Counted from the first letter of the stretch, positions 46,017-55,824 are shown. The stretch: 64,000 bases of DNA from JAJYUU01 sp963822955 (GCA_963822955.1 CAWGJS010000008.1:310001-374000); one strand, 5' to 3'. Program-made: numbers and translations. Notes: generated by a model not told the origin, from the letters alone.

Positions 46017-46678
46017 GAGGCTGTCTCCAGGTAGCTCTCGAACAGATCTGCGGTGAGCGCGAAGGCCTCGGCGTCGGCGCCCCAGAGTTCGCGCGAGTCG
46101 TACCGCACCGAGTAGACGTACTGCGGGTTCTCACCCTGGAAGTGGGCCACGGTGTCCGGCAGCACCGCAGCCGGCTGGATGACGTCGATAACTCCCTCAT
46201 GGCCCCGCACATAGCCCGGCAGCCGGGTATGCCCGGGCGGTGACATGTCTTTAGTACGTACCCGCTCGCCGACCGCGAAGGCGGGCGCGCTGTCGATGGT
46301 GCGGAGCGAGCCCTCGGCGGCCGGCGCGTAGTCCGGCAGGGCAGGTGCGGGGATCGGCGGCTCCGCGACGTCTTGACCGCACAGGTTGCGGGCGCGGGCG
46401 TCGATTGCGCCCGGCGCCAGGATCGCACTGTCGGTGAGCAAGAGCTCCGCTGCGTTGAGCCAGCGGGCGAAGTAGCCGTCATCGAGGTAGGCGGCCCGGC
46501 TCAGGCGCTCTTGCGCGTGCCGGAAGGCATGCAGGTTCTGCCCGGATACGCGGACGGACAGCACCGCCAGCGCGAACGCCCGGCCCTGCCAGGGCTCTGC
46601 GAAGACCGGTTCATCTGCTCTCGGCTGAGGAACAGGGCCCCATCCCTGGGTGCCCCCCATGTCGGCAGGACTTTCCAT
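46013..46678 (-). CDS. nthB: nitrile hydratase beta subunit
   Basis: 221 residues. DMGGTQGWGPV and EPVFAEPWQGRAFALAV at the N-terminus and the SH3-like C-terminal part FAVGERVRTKDMSPPGHTR, HEGVIDVIQPA and YSVRYDSRELWG. Beta-alpha-activator order is typical of cobalt enzymes. ATG 46678 starts the operon; nothing distinct was seen in the 240-bp region upstream shared with the LuxR-type gene. Confidence 0.92.
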   Translation of the reverse strand: MESPADMGGTQGWGPVPQPRADEPVFAEPWQGRAFALAVLSVRVSGQNLHAFRHAQERLSRAAYLDDGYFARWLNAAELLLTDSAILAPGAIDARARNLCGQDVAEPPIPAPALPDYAPAAEGSLRTIDSAPAFAVGERVRTKDMSPPGHTRLPGYVRGHEGVIDVIQPAAVLPDTVAHFQGENPQYVYSVRYDSRELWGADAEAFALTADLFESYLETAS

Positions 46679-46922
46679 GGCATAACATCCCGTAATCCAT
46701 CAGGGCAACGGCGCTGAGGTCACGCTCAGCTCGCGCACCTGGCGTCGCGGCGCCGGGACGTGCTTGAACTACTAATGGCGGCCTACCCAGTCGATTGAGC
46801 CGCTACGCAGCACGTGAGGTGATCCTCGCTGCCTCATGCCGCGAGGATCACGACGGCGGCGGCCGCGCGTGGCATCGGCGCCCGGAGCGTAACGTGGTGG
46901 TCGTTTGCCGCGCGCGAGGGGG

Positions 46923-49721
46923 ATGAGTCACGTGAGTGATCCTGCCTCTTTCCGCGCTGAAGGATCCGGCGGACTGCTGGTCGGTCGTGACCATGACGCC
47001 GAGTTCATCGGCACGTTCGTGGACCGGGCTGCTGTCGGGGGCGCTGCCCTCCTGGTCGAGGGAGAGGCCGGGGTCGGAAAGACAGCGCTGCTTGGAGTCG
47101 CGGCCGCTCATGCTCGCGCTGCAGGCATCCGGGTCTTGCCGGGGGTGGGCGCGGAATTCGAGGCCGATGTCAGCTTCGCCGGACTGCATCAGCTCCTTCA
47201 GCCGCTTCTTGGCTCGCTGAGTGAACTCGACGCTGCTCACTCGATGGCGCTGACCGTTGCCCTGGGCCTTGGCGACGGCTCGCTGCCCGGCCAGCTTCTG
47301 CTGGCGAATGCAGCCCTGGCCCTCATTCGCAACGCTTCGGCTGCGACCCCTGTGCTCCTGATCGTTGACGATGTGCCCTGGCTGGACCGGGCGAGCGCGG
47401 TGGTACTCGGCTTCGTCGCACGCCGGGTCGCCGGCAGCCGCATCGGGCTGCTCGCCGCGTCGAGACCTGGCGAAGGGAGCTTCTTCGAGGGCGGCGGCCT
47501 GCCCCGGTACGACCTGCGGCCGCTGGACTACGCTGCGTCGCTAGCCCTGCTCCAGGAACGGTTCCCGGCGCTGGCTCCCCGCGTCCGCCAGCGCTTGCTG
47601 GCTGAGGCACAGGGAAACCCGCTGGCGTTGCTCGAACTGCCAGTTGCCCTGGTCGATGTCACGCAGGGGGCTGCTGGCGTGATGCCAGCCGTGCTACCGC
47701 TGAGCCGACGTCTCCAGGACATGTTCGCCTCGCGAATCAGGAACCTCCCCGCAGCGACCTTTGATCTTCTCCTGATGGCAGTTCTCGGCGGTACTGGAGA
47801 TCTGCGCTTGCTGCGGGCTCCGGGGTCGCCACCCGAAATCTCGGCCCTGGCCCCGGCTGAGAATGCGGGCCTGGTCCGCATAGACCCGGCCGCTGGCAGG
47901 GTCGTGTTCCGCCATCCGCTGATCCGCTCGGCCGTGGCCGACATGGCAACTAACGATCAGCGCAGGCGAGCCCACCGCGTCCTGGCCGACCGCCTGGCGG
48001 ACCAACCGGAACGCCGCGCCTGGCATCTGGCCGAGGCGGCCGTCGAGCCAGACGAGCAGCTGGCAGCATTGTTGCAGAGCGTGGCACATACCAACCTGCG
48101 CCGCGGCAGCGGAGTCGGCGCGGTCATCGAGTTGCTCCGCGCGGCCGAGCTGAGCCCTGCCGGTAGTGACCGTGCTAGCAGGCTTGCGGAGGCCGCATAT
48201 CTCGGCTCCATCGTGACCGGCGATCTGCGTGATGCCCCGCGGCTCCTCGCGGCCGCCCGGCAGGCCGATCCGGAGACAGGCGGATCACTGGCCGCCGCAG
48301 TAGCGGGCTCGTATCACTTGCTGAACGGTGACGGCGACGTTGATGCCGCCCACCGCCTCATGGCCGGGGCCATCGAGAACCTCACCGACAACCAGGATGC
48401 CCACATCAAGCCGCTGATCGAGGGGTTCTACACCCTGCTGCTCGTGTGCTTCTTCAGCGGCCGTGCCGACATGTGGGAGGCATTCGACGTGGCGGTGAGC
48501 AGACTGAAGCCCCGAACCCCCGAGCTCCTGGACATCCTCGGTCAGACCTTCTCAGACCCGGCTCGCCGCGCGCAGCCGGTGCTGGGCAGGCTCGATGCGG
48601 CCATCGCAGCGCTAGGCACAGAGACCATACCGGCCCGCATCGTCCGGACCGGCATCGCGGGTTCCTATCTCGACAGGCTGGCGGGCTGCCGTGCCGCCTT
48701 GTGGCGGGTTGTCGCCGACGGCCGCCAGGGAGGCGCGATCACCTCGGCCATCGAGGCCTTGTTCCTGCTGGCCAACGACGCGTATTTCACCGGTCAGTGG
48801 GAGCAGGCCGACGACGTGATCGAAGAAGGCCTGATGCTCTGCGAAACCCATGACTACCGGCTGCTCGCCTGGCCAGGTGTCTTCCTGCGCGCGCTACTTG
48901 CTGCGGCCCGCGGCGACCACGAGATCGCCTGCTCTCTGGCGGACCAGATGGCCGCCTGGGCGGCGCCACGCGGAGTTCGCCTCGTCCACATGTATGCCGC
49001 GCACTCCCGGACACTTGCGGCCCTCGGCCGGGCAGATTTTGAGGCCGCCTTCCAGAACGCATCTTCTGTCAGCCCAGCGGGAACGCTGGCGCCCTACGTC
49101 CCGCATGCCCTGTGGCTGATCATGGACCTGGTCGAGGCGGCGTCACGTTCTGGCCGCAAGGCCGAAGCGAGCGCGCACGTCTCCGCGGTCTCCGCTGCGG
49201 GTATAGCAGAGCTCTCGCCGCGCCTGGAGATGATCGCAGGTGGGGCTGCTGCCATGGCGGCCAGCAACCGGGCATGCCGCGATCTGTTCGATACCGCGCT
49301 TGCTGTCCGTGGTGCCGAACGGTGGCCCTTCGACCTGGCCAGGATCCATCTCTCCTACGGAGAGCGACTGCGTCGGATCAAGGCCACCGCCGATGCTCGA
49401 ACCCATCTGGCCACTGCCCATGAGACCTTCACCCGGCTCAGCGCCCGCCCTTGGGCCGCCCGGGCCAGCAGCGAGATGCGCGCCACAGGCCTGAGCATCG
49501 GGCAGCCAGCCGCCGAAGGGCCCGCGGCACTGACGCCCCAGCAACGGCAGATCGCCGAGCTCGCCGCGACCGGGCTCACGAACAAGCAGATCGGCGAGCG
49601 CCTCTACCTCTCGCCGCGAACCGTCGCTACTCACCTGCATCAGTTGTTTCCCAAGCTGGGAATAACTACCCGCGCCGCCCTCCGCGACGCCCTCGCCGAC
49701 CAGCAGGCGGATGGGCGCTAG
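46923..49721 (+). CDS. LuxR-family AAA ATPase regulator (LAL-like)
   Basis: About 932 residues. N-terminal ATPase with Walker A EGEAGVGKTALLG and Walker B LLIVDDVPWLD; a long helical repeat region; C-terminal LuxR HTH with LTPQQRQIAELAATGLTNKQ and LSPRTVATHLHQLFPKLG. Such large ATP-binding regulators activate local gene sets. ATG 46923 follows GAGGGGG closely; TTG 46905 is an alternative. Its targets could be the hydrolase downstream. Confidence 0.9.
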   Translation: MSHVSDPASFRAEGSGGLLVGRDHDAEFIGTFVDRAAVGGAALLVEGEAGVGKTALLGVAAAHARAAGIRVLPGVGAEFEADVSFAGLHQLLQPLLGSLSELDAAHSMALTVALGLGDGSLPGQLLLANAALALIRNASAATPVLLIVDDVPWLDRASAVVLGFVARRVAGSRIGLLAASRPGEGSFFEGGGLPRYDLRPLDYAASLALLQERFPALAPRVRQRLLAEAQGNPLALLELPVALVDVTQGAAGVMPAVLPLSRRLQDMFASRIRNLPAATFDLLLMAVLGGTGDLRLLRAPGSPPEISALAPAENAGLVRIDPAAGRVVFRHPLIRSAVADMATNDQRRRAHRVLADRLADQPERRAWHLAEAAVEPDEQLAALLQSVAHTNLRRGSGVGAVIELLRAAELSPAGSDRASRLAEAAYLGSIVTGDLRDAPRLLAAARQADPETGGSLAAAVAGSYHLLNGDGDVDAAHRLMAGAIENLTDNQDAHIKPLIEGFYTLLLVCFFSGRADMWEAFDVAVSRLKPRTPELLDILGQTFSDPARRAQPVLGRLDAAIAALGTETIPARIVRTGIAGSYLDRLAGCRAALWRVVADGRQGGAITSAIEALFLLANDAYFTGQWEQADDVIEEGLMLCETHDYRLLAWPGVFLRALLAAARGDHEIACSLADQMAAWAAPRGVRLVHMYAAHSRTLAALGRADFEAAFQNASSVSPAGTLAPYVPHALWLIMDLVEAASRSGRKAEASAHVSAVSAAGIAELSPRLEMIAGGAAAMAASNRACRDLFDTALAVRGAERWPFDLARIHLSYGERLRRIKATADARTHLATAHETFTRLSARPWAARASSEMRATGLSIGQPAAEGPAALTPQQRQIAELAATGLTNKQIGERLYLSPRTVATHLHQLFPKLGITTRAALRDALADQQADGR

Positions 49722-49821
49722 CTGGCCGGCACAGCATCTACGTCATTTGACCGAATCGATGCGCACTCCTGTCTCCCTACGGTGGCTGGCAGAGTTCCGC
49801 AACGTTCGAAGGGAGATCATA

Positions 49822-50517
49822 TTGAGCACGAAGAGCGTCGTCCTGGTGCACGGCGGGTTCGTCGACGGATCTGGCTGGCAGGGCGCGTATGAGCTGCTGG
49901 CCAAGGACGGCTATCACGTCACAGTGGTGCAGAACCCGACCCTGTCACTAGAGGACGATGTAGCTGTCACCCGGCGCATCCTGGATGAGCAGGACGGCCC
50001 GGTCATTCTCGTCGGTCACTCCTACGGCGGCGTGGTCGTCACGGAGGCGGGCAGGCACGACAACGTCGCGGGCCTGGTGTACATCGCAGCATTCGCGCCC
50101 GACAAGGGCGAGTCGGTTAACACGCTGATTGCCGACCCGCCGCCCGGAGCGCCGGTCCCGCCGATCCTGCCGCCCAAGGAGGGGTTCCTGTTCCTGGACC
50201 GTGAGAAGTTCCACGAGTCCTTCGCCGGCGATCTTCCTCAGGAGCAGGCCCAGTTCATGGCCGATTCTCAGGTTCCATGGGGTGTCAGCGCGCTCGCCGG
50301 CGCGGTCACCGAGCCTGCCTGGCGCGTGAAGCCGAGCTGGTACCTGGTCGCCACCGACGACCGGATGATCCCCCCGCCGGCGCAGCGTGCCATGTCCGAG
50401 CGGGCCGGATCGACCGTTACCGAGCACGCAGGCAGCCACTCCATCTACGTATCCCACCCAGAAGCGGTGGCGACCATCATCGCCCAGGCCGCTCAGGCCA
50501 CGAGCCAGTCCGCCTGA
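49822..50517 (+). CDS. alpha/beta hydrolase
   Basis: 231 residues with oxyanion region LVHGGFVDGSGW, nucleophile elbow VGHSYGGVVV, and a late AGSHSIYVSHPE His region. Resembles the salicylate-esterase/hydroxynitrile lyase-like hydrolases common in actinomycetes; substrate unknown. TTG 49822 chosen because homology begins at STKSVVLVHGG and GGGAGA is upstream. Confidence 0.87.
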   Translation: MSTKSVVLVHGGFVDGSGWQGAYELLAKDGYHVTVVQNPTLSLEDDVAVTRRILDEQDGPVILVGHSYGGVVVTEAGRHDNVAGLVYIAAFAPDKGESVNTLIADPPPGAPVPPILPPKEGFLFLDREKFHESFAGDLPQEQAQFMADSQVPWGVSALAGAVTEPAWRVKPSWYLVATDDRMIPPPAQRAMSERAGSTVTEHAGSHSIYVSHPEAVATIIAQAAQATSQSA

Positions 50518-50660
50518 CGTATGGCCCCTCGGCGACACACAGCTCTGCCGGGGCAGCTGCAGATGCCCCGGCAAGCGGCCATGGGTCCGCGAACTGAGCC
50601 ACGACGCCGTCGGCGGACAGCGACCGTCACCGCGGGTCCTCCGCTAATTGGCGCGCCAGG

Positions 50661-51059
50661 TCAGCCCATCGCCAGGTAGGTCGGATCAGGGACGGGCTCG
50701 AGCCAGTCAGTTCCGTCATGGTCGCCGCTGGCCACGACTATGGCGATGTGTACGGCGAGGGTGTCAGCGGCCGCGCCGTGCCAATGGTCTACTCCGGGCG
50801 GGCAGGCGACGGTATCGCCTGCTCGCGCCCGGATAACGGTGCCATCACGCGCGCCAACCTGAGCTATCCCCTCGAGGACGTGGAGTGTCTGGCCGTTGGG
50901 GTGGACGTGCCAGTTGGTGCGCGCCCCCGGTGTGAAGTGGACGATGGCGGCGGACAGGTAGGGCGGCGTGCTCGGTGACGATATCGGGGTTATGTAGGCA
51001 TCCCCGGTGAAGCGGTCTGCCGGGCCTTTGCCAGTTGGCGTGATCGGTTTGAGTTGCAC
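50661..51059 (-). CDS. cupin-domain protein
   Basis: 132 residues with both cupin motifs: HFTPGARTNWHVHPNGQTLH and, later, GDTVACPPGVDHWHGA, giving likely metal ligands. Comparable to small quercetinase/carboxymuconolactone-associated cupins. GTG 51059 with AAGGAG upstream. Last gene of the redox operon. Confidence 0.88.
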   Translation of the reverse strand: MQLKPITPTGKGPADRFTGDAYITPISSPSTPPYLSAAIVHFTPGARTNWHVHPNGQTLHVLEGIAQVGARDGTVIRARAGDTVACPPGVDHWHGAAADTLAVHIAIVVASGDHDGTDWLEPVPDPTYLAMG

Positions 51060-51071
51060 GGTGCCTTCTCC

Positions 51072-52109
51072 TTAGGCGCGGATGAGAACTTTGAGGGCGC
51101 GCCGCGACTCCATGTCCTGGTATCCCCCGGGTGTCTGATCGAGAGTGACCTCGCGGTCGAAGACGCGGCCGGGGTTGACAGTACCGGCGAGGATGCCAGG
51201 CATGAGGGCGTGGATGTAGGCGCGGGCGGGTGCGGGTCCGCCGGTGAGGGTGATGTTGGAGCCGAAGAGGCTGCCGAACCCTACCGGTGCGTTCTCGTAC
51301 TGGGGTACGCCGACTCTGCTGATGACGCCGCCGGGGCGGACGACGCCGATGGCCTGCTCGTAGGCGGACATGTGCCCGACGGCCTCGATGACGACATGGG
51401 TGCCGTCGCCGCCGGTCAGGTCGCGGACACTGTCGATGCCGTCCTCGCCGCGTTCGGCGACGACGTCGGAGGCGCGAAATTCGCGGCCGAGGCCGGTGCG
51501 GCTTGCGTGCCGTCCCATGAGGATGATCTGCTCGGCTCCGAGCTGGCGGGCGGACAGGACGGCCATGAGACCGACGGCGCCATCGCCGATGACAGTCACC
51601 GTTGTGCCGGCGGTGACGTTGGCCCTGATGGCTGCGTGGTAGCCGGTGCCGTAGACGTCGGAGAGCGTGAGCAGGGAGGGAATGAGCGGGGAGTCTTCTC
51701 CGACCGGCGCGGTGACCAGGGTGCCGTCGGCGAGCGGTACCCGGATGGCTTCGGCTTGCCCGCCGCCGACGCCGTTCGCGTTCCAGAACCCGCCATGCCG
51801 GCAGGACGTCTGCAGGCCCGCGCGGCAGTAGTCGCAGGTGCCGTCGGACCAGGCGAAGGGCACGAGGACGAGGTCACCTTTGCTGACGGAGGTGACGTCT
51901 GCGCCGATGTCCTCGACGATCCCGATGCACTCATGGCCGATCGAGGTGTCCTCGGTAGTGGCTGGCCTGTTGTGGTAAGGGTGCAGGTCCGATCCGCAGA
52001 TGCACGCGCGGACGACGCGGACGATGGCATCGGTTGGCCGCTGGATGACGGGGTCAGGAATGTTGATAACGCGGACGTCGCCGGCGCCGTAGATGTAGGT
52101 GGCTCGCAT
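51072..52109 (-). CDS. zinc-dependent alcohol dehydrogenase family protein
   Basis: 345 residues of the medium-chain dehydrogenase family: catalytic zinc region ACICGSDLHPYH and IGHECIGIV, structural Cys cluster CDYCRAGLQTSC, and Rossmann loop VIGDGAVGLMAVL. Cofactor preference not determined. AAGGA precedes ATG 52109. 24 bp after the AKR stop. Confidence 0.9.
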   Translation of the reverse strand: MRATYIYGAGDVRVINIPDPVIQRPTDAIVRVVRACICGSDLHPYHNRPATTEDTSIGHECIGIVEDIGADVTSVSKGDLVLVPFAWSDGTCDYCRAGLQTSCRHGGFWNANGVGGGQAEAIRVPLADGTLVTAPVGEDSPLIPSLLTLSDVYGTGYHAAIRANVTAGTTVTVIGDGAVGLMAVLSARQLGAEQIILMGRHASRTGLGREFRASDVVAERGEDGIDSVRDLTGGDGTHVVIEAVGHMSAYEQAIGVVRPGGVISRVGVPQYENAPVGFGSLFGSNITLTGGPAPARAYIHALMPGILAGTVNPGRVFDREVTLDQTPGGYQDMESRRALKVLIRA

Positions 52110-52133
52110 GGCAGAGTCCTTCGGGTTGATAGC

Positions 52134-53102
52134 TCAGTAGCCGGTGGGCTGGCGCGGTGTGTAGTGCTCTTCCAGGGCGCGGACGTCCTCGTCGGAGAGG
52201 GCGACGTCGAGGGCGGCCACCGCGTCGGCGAGGTGATGTTGCTTGGTGGCGCCGACGACCGGGGCGCTGACGACCGGGTTGCGGAGGACCCAGGCCAGGG
52301 CGATCTGAGCCATGGTCACGCCATACTGCCCGGCAACATGCTGGACGGCGTCGGCGATGGGCTTGTCGTCACTCGGCAGCACCCAGCGAGCGACGTCATC
52401 GGTGCCGCTGCGCGCGGTCTGCTCGCCCCACGGGCGCGCGAGGCGGCCTTTTGCGAGCGGGCTCCACGGGGTCGATCCGACCCCCCGATCGGCGAGCAGG
52501 CCGAACATCTCCCGCTCCTCCTCGCGCTGCATGAGGCTGTACTGGTTCTGCATCGAGATGAACCTGGTCCAGCCGTTCAGTTCGGCGGTGTACTGCATCT
52601 TGGAGAACTGCCAGGCCCACATTGAGGAGGCGCCGAGATACCGGACCTTGCCTGCCTTGACCATGTCATGGAGGGCTTCCATGGTCTCCTCGACCGGGGT
52701 GGCGGGGTCGAAGCGGTGGATCTGATAGAGGTCGACGTAGTCGGTGCCGAGCCTGCGGAGGGAATCATCGAGCTGCTCGACAATTGCACGGCGGGACAAC
52801 CCGGACCCGCCGGGTCCGTCGTGCATCCTGAAGAACACCTTGGTCGCGAGGACGACGTTGTCGCGGCGGGTGTAGTTCCGGATGGCCCGCCCGACGATTT
52901 CCTCGGAGGTTCCGTAGCCGTAGGCGTTGGCGGTATCCCAGAAGGTGATGCCGAGTTCGACGGCCTGGCGGAAAACCGGCTCAGCCGTGTCGTCGCCGAG
53001 TGCCCAATGATTGAAGCCCCGCGTAGTGTCGCCGAAGCTCATGCATCCGAGCGCTATGCGGCTGATCTTCAGGCCGGAGCCGCCTAGCGTGGTGTATTCC
53101 AT
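52134..53102 (-). CDS. aldo/keto reductase
   Basis: 322-residue TIM-barrel NADPH reductase: ISRIALGCMSFGDT, FWDTANAYGYGTSEEIVG with the catalytic Asp and Tyr, VVLATKVF with Lys, and LYQIHRFDPATPVEETM with His. AGGAG five bases before ATG 53102 decides the start. It is a close paralogue of the reductase half of the fused gene at 53693-55399. Confidence 0.92.
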   Translation of the reverse strand: MEYTTLGGSGLKISRIALGCMSFGDTTRGFNHWALGDDTAEPVFRQAVELGITFWDTANAYGYGTSEEIVGRAIRNYTRRDNVVLATKVFFRMHDGPGGSGLSRRAIVEQLDDSLRRLGTDYVDLYQIHRFDPATPVEETMEALHDMVKAGKVRYLGASSMWAWQFSKMQYTAELNGWTRFISMQNQYSLMQREEEREMFGLLADRGVGSTPWSPLAKGRLARPWGEQTARSGTDDVARWVLPSDDKPIADAVQHVAGQYGVTMAQIALAWVLRNPVVSAPVVGATKQHHLADAVAALDVALSDEDVRALEEHYTPRQPTGY

Positions 53103-53110
53103 GGGCACTC

Positions 53111-53224
53111 CTTCAGTGGTCGTGGCGTGGTCAGGCGGTCGTGTCGGGGTCGAAGCCCTGGGTCACGGGTTGCGGTGGCGTCGCCGATGCGGCGGAGTTC
53201 CTCCTCGGTCCAGGTGCCGCTCAC
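53111..53224 (-). pseudogene. DUF2255-like N-terminal fragment
   Basis: GTG 53224 overlaps the TAG of the upstream gene, and the frame starts SGTWTEEELRRIGDA, as DUF2255 proteins do, but the rest of the domain is missing and the frame runs on into the AKR start. Likely a gene reduced by internal deletion within the operon. Confidence 0.4.
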
Positions 53225-53547
53225 TAGTGGGCGCCAGTCGCGAATAGTTCGCGGGCCAGGGTGATCGCGGACATGGCGCGCGGCCATCCGGCGTAGAACG
53301 CGAGATGGATGATCATTTCCTTCAGCTCGGTCTCGGTCAGGCCGTTGTCCCTGGCCCGCGCAAGATGGCTGCGGAGCTGCTCAGTGCTGCCGTTCGTGAG
53401 CAGGGCAGCGCAGGTGATGAGGCTGCGGTCGCGAGAGCTGAGCTCGGGCCGGGCCCACACGTCACCGAACAATACGTCGTCGGTGAGCTCCACGAGTTTC
53501 GGCGCGAACTCGCCGATCAGGCGCTGCGCCGGAGTCTGATCAGTCAC
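53224..53547 (-). CDS. carboxymuconolactone decarboxylase family protein
   Basis: 107 residues of the CMD/AhpD-like helical fold: DVLFGDVWARPELSSRDRSL and LTETELKEMIIHLAFYAGWP with the conserved His. It lacks the AhpD CxxC, so decarboxylase-like rather than peroxidase-linked. First gene of the operon reading through AKR, ADH and cupin. GTG 53547. Confidence 0.9.
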   Translation of the reverse strand: MTDQTPAQRLIGEFAPKLVELTDDVLFGDVWARPELSSRDRSLITCAALLTNGSTEQLRSHLARARDNGLTETELKEMIIHLAFYAGWPRAMSAITLARELFATGAH

Positions 53548-53692
53548 GGCTCTTCCTTCCGGTGTTCTGTGCTTGTCCTAGCTGGACCAGCGCAGCCAGT
53601 TAAGGCTCTGACCTGCCGCTTTGGGAGTGCCTGCTCTTCCGGGTAACGCCAGTACCTCCCACTTACACAGTCACGCGCTTACCGTGGAAGTC

Positions 53693-55399
53693 ATGGATAA
53701 CCGAGTCCAGGTCCGCGAGTTTCTGATCTCGCGCCGCGCGCGGATCTCGCCCGCCCAGGCCGGACTGCCCGCTTACGGCGGCGGCAACCGCCGGGTGAAG
53801 GGCCTGCGGCGCGAGGAAGTGGCGCTCCTGGCCGGCGTCAGCATCGACTACTACATCCGCATGGAGCGAGGAAACCTAACCGGCGCCTCCGACGCCGTCC
53901 TCGACGGCGTGGCCAGCGCGCTTCAGCTCGACGAGGCCGAGCGCGCCCACCTGTTCGACCTCGCCCGCGCCGCCCAGCCAGCCCGCCCCCGGCAGCGGCG
54001 GGCAAAGAACCTGGGCATCACCGACGGCATCCAGCAGATCCTCGACGCCATCACCGACGCGCCCGCCTGGGTCCGGAATGCCCGCCACGACATGCTCGCC
54101 GCCAACCGGCTTGCCCGCGCGCTCTACGCTCCCGTGCTGGCGGACGCCCGCAGGCCGGCCAACAATGCCCGCTTCGTCTACCTCGACCCGGCTGCTCGCG
54201 AGTTCTTCGCCGACTGGGACCGTGCCGCCGACGACATCGCCGCCATGCTCCGCTCCGAGGCGGGCAGCAACCCGCACGACAAGCAGCTGATCGAGCTGAT
54301 CGGTGAGCTCTCCACCAGCAGCGAGGTATTCCGCGCCCGGTGGGCCGCCCACAATGTCCGGTTCCACCGCACCGGCCACAAGCGCATCCGCCACCCGGTC
54401 GCCGGCGCACTTACGGGAAAGGCTCCGATGGAGAACGTTCGCCTGGGCAAGACCGGGCTCAAGGTCAGCCGGATCGCGCTGGGCTGCATGAGCTACGGAG
54501 ATCCATCCACCCCTGGAGCCCATACCTGGGCACTTGATGACGACGATGCTCAGCCGTTCTTCCGCCAGGCCGTCGAGGCCGGGGTGACGTTCTGGGATAC
54601 GGCGAACGTCTATCAGCTCGGGACGTCCGAGGCGGTTGTGGGCCGGGCGATCAGGCGTTACGCGCGGCGAGAGGACATTGTCCTGGCGACCAAGGTGTTC
54701 GGATGGATGCATGACGGCCCAGGTGGCCAGGGGCTGTCCCGCAAGGCCATCCTTGAGCAGGTCGACGCTTCACTGGCGCGGCTCGGCACCGATTACATCG
54801 ACCTTTACCAGATTCACCGGTTCGATCCCGATGCTCCGGTCGAAGAGACGATGGAAGCGCTCCATGACATCGTCAAGGCCGGGAAGGTCCGCTATATCGG
54901 GGCCTCCTCGATGTACGCATGGCAATTCGCCAAGCTCCAGCACGCTGCCGCGATGAACGGCTGGACCCAGTTCGTCGCGATGCAGAATCAGTACAACCTG
55001 CTTCGGCGCCATGATGAACGCGAGCTGCTGCCGATGTGCGCCGACATGGGTGTCGGTGCGGTCCCGTACTCGCCCCAGGGCAAGGGACGCCTGGCCCGTC
55101 CCTGGGGGGAACAATCACACCGCTCTTCCGTGGACAAGGTCGTCCAGTCGTTCGACTCGCCCCTGGACGAACCCGTCGTCAATGCAGTCCAGCGTGTGGC
55201 GGAGAACCGCGGCAGAACCATGGCCCAGGTCGCGCTGGCGTGGGTGCTGAGTAGTCCCTTCGTCTCCGCACCAATCGTCGGCGCAACCAAGCCCCATCAC
55301 CTGCCCGAAGCCGTGGCGGCATTGGACCTGCACCTTACCGACGACGAAACCCGGTCGCTCGAAGAGCCATACACCCACCATGGGCCAGCCTGGTTCTGA
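53693..55399 (+). CDS. MmyB-type regulator fused in frame to an aldo/keto reductase
   Basis: One uninterrupted 568-codon frame. Residues about 1-90 are an XRE HTH (VKGLRREEVALLAGVSIDYY, MERGNLTGAS); about 110-238 are an MmyB-like ligand domain (RHDMLAANRLARAL, FVYLDPAAREFFADWD) that stops at RIRHPVAG, short of its usual end. From M246 a complete AKR follows: LKVSRIALGCMSYGD, FWDTANVYQLGTSEAVVG, LATKVFGWMHDGPGG, YQIHRFDPDAPVEETM. GGAAAGG lies five bases before the internal ATG (54428), so the AKR may also be made alone. It is divergent from the CMD-AKR-ADH-cupin operon, its probable target. Confidence 0.85.
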   Translation: MDNRVQVREFLISRRARISPAQAGLPAYGGGNRRVKGLRREEVALLAGVSIDYYIRMERGNLTGASDAVLDGVASALQLDEAERAHLFDLARAAQPARPRQRRAKNLGITDGIQQILDAITDAPAWVRNARHDMLAANRLARALYAPVLADARRPANNARFVYLDPAAREFFADWDRAADDIAAMLRSEAGSNPHDKQLIELIGELSTSSEVFRARWAAHNVRFHRTGHKRIRHPVAGALTGKAPMENVRLGKTGLKVSRIALGCMSYGDPSTPGAHTWALDDDDAQPFFRQAVEAGVTFWDTANVYQLGTSEAVVGRAIRRYARREDIVLATKVFGWMHDGPGGQGLSRKAILEQVDASLARLGTDYIDLYQIHRFDPDAPVEETMEALHDIVKAGKVRYIGASSMYAWQFAKLQHAAAMNGWTQFVAMQNQYNLLRRHDERELLPMCADMGVGAVPYSPQGKGRLARPWGEQSHRSSVDKVVQSFDSPLDEPVVNAVQRVAENRGRTMAQVALAWVLSSPFVSAPIVGATKPHHLPEAVAALDLHLTDDETRSLEEPYTHHGPAWF

Positions 55400-55559
55400 C
55401 GAGACACGGCTCTGCCGACTCCGGTCCGACGCAGCCGGGTGGACACGTGCAGACCGCTGCGCAGTGGGTGGCACAGCGCCGGGTGCCCGTGTGAACAATC
55501 TCGACGTCGAGACAATTCTGGCAGCGACCGGCAGGTGCGTTTCGGCAGGTCAGACTCGG

Positions 55560-55644
55560 CGGAGGATAAGAGATTCGAACTCTTGAGGGGTTGCCCCCAA
55601 CACGCTTTCCAAGCGTGCGCCCTAGGCCACTAGGCGAATCCTCC
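55560..55644 (-). tRNA. tRNA-Ser(GGA)
   Basis: Minus strand: acceptor GGAGGAT/ATCCTCC, anticodon arm CACGC-TTGGAAA-GCGTG with anticodon GGA, a long variable arm (TTGGGGGCAACCCCTC) and T-loop GTTCGAATC. Class II tRNA, 85 nt, CCA not encoded. Confidence 0.95.
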
Positions 55645-55824
55645 GCCGGCAAGCTTATCGAGCAATCCGCCTTGTCCACGCCAGCAACCTCGGGGAGAGC
55701 CGAAATCGCAGCCCCGGACCCTTGCGTGCCGCGATCAGTGCGCGTTGCGTGTTGTTGCTGTAGCTAGGAGTAGGGCATATCTCAGGACCGGGCCGCACCC
55801 GCGCTGCTCCCCTAAACTCAAGGT

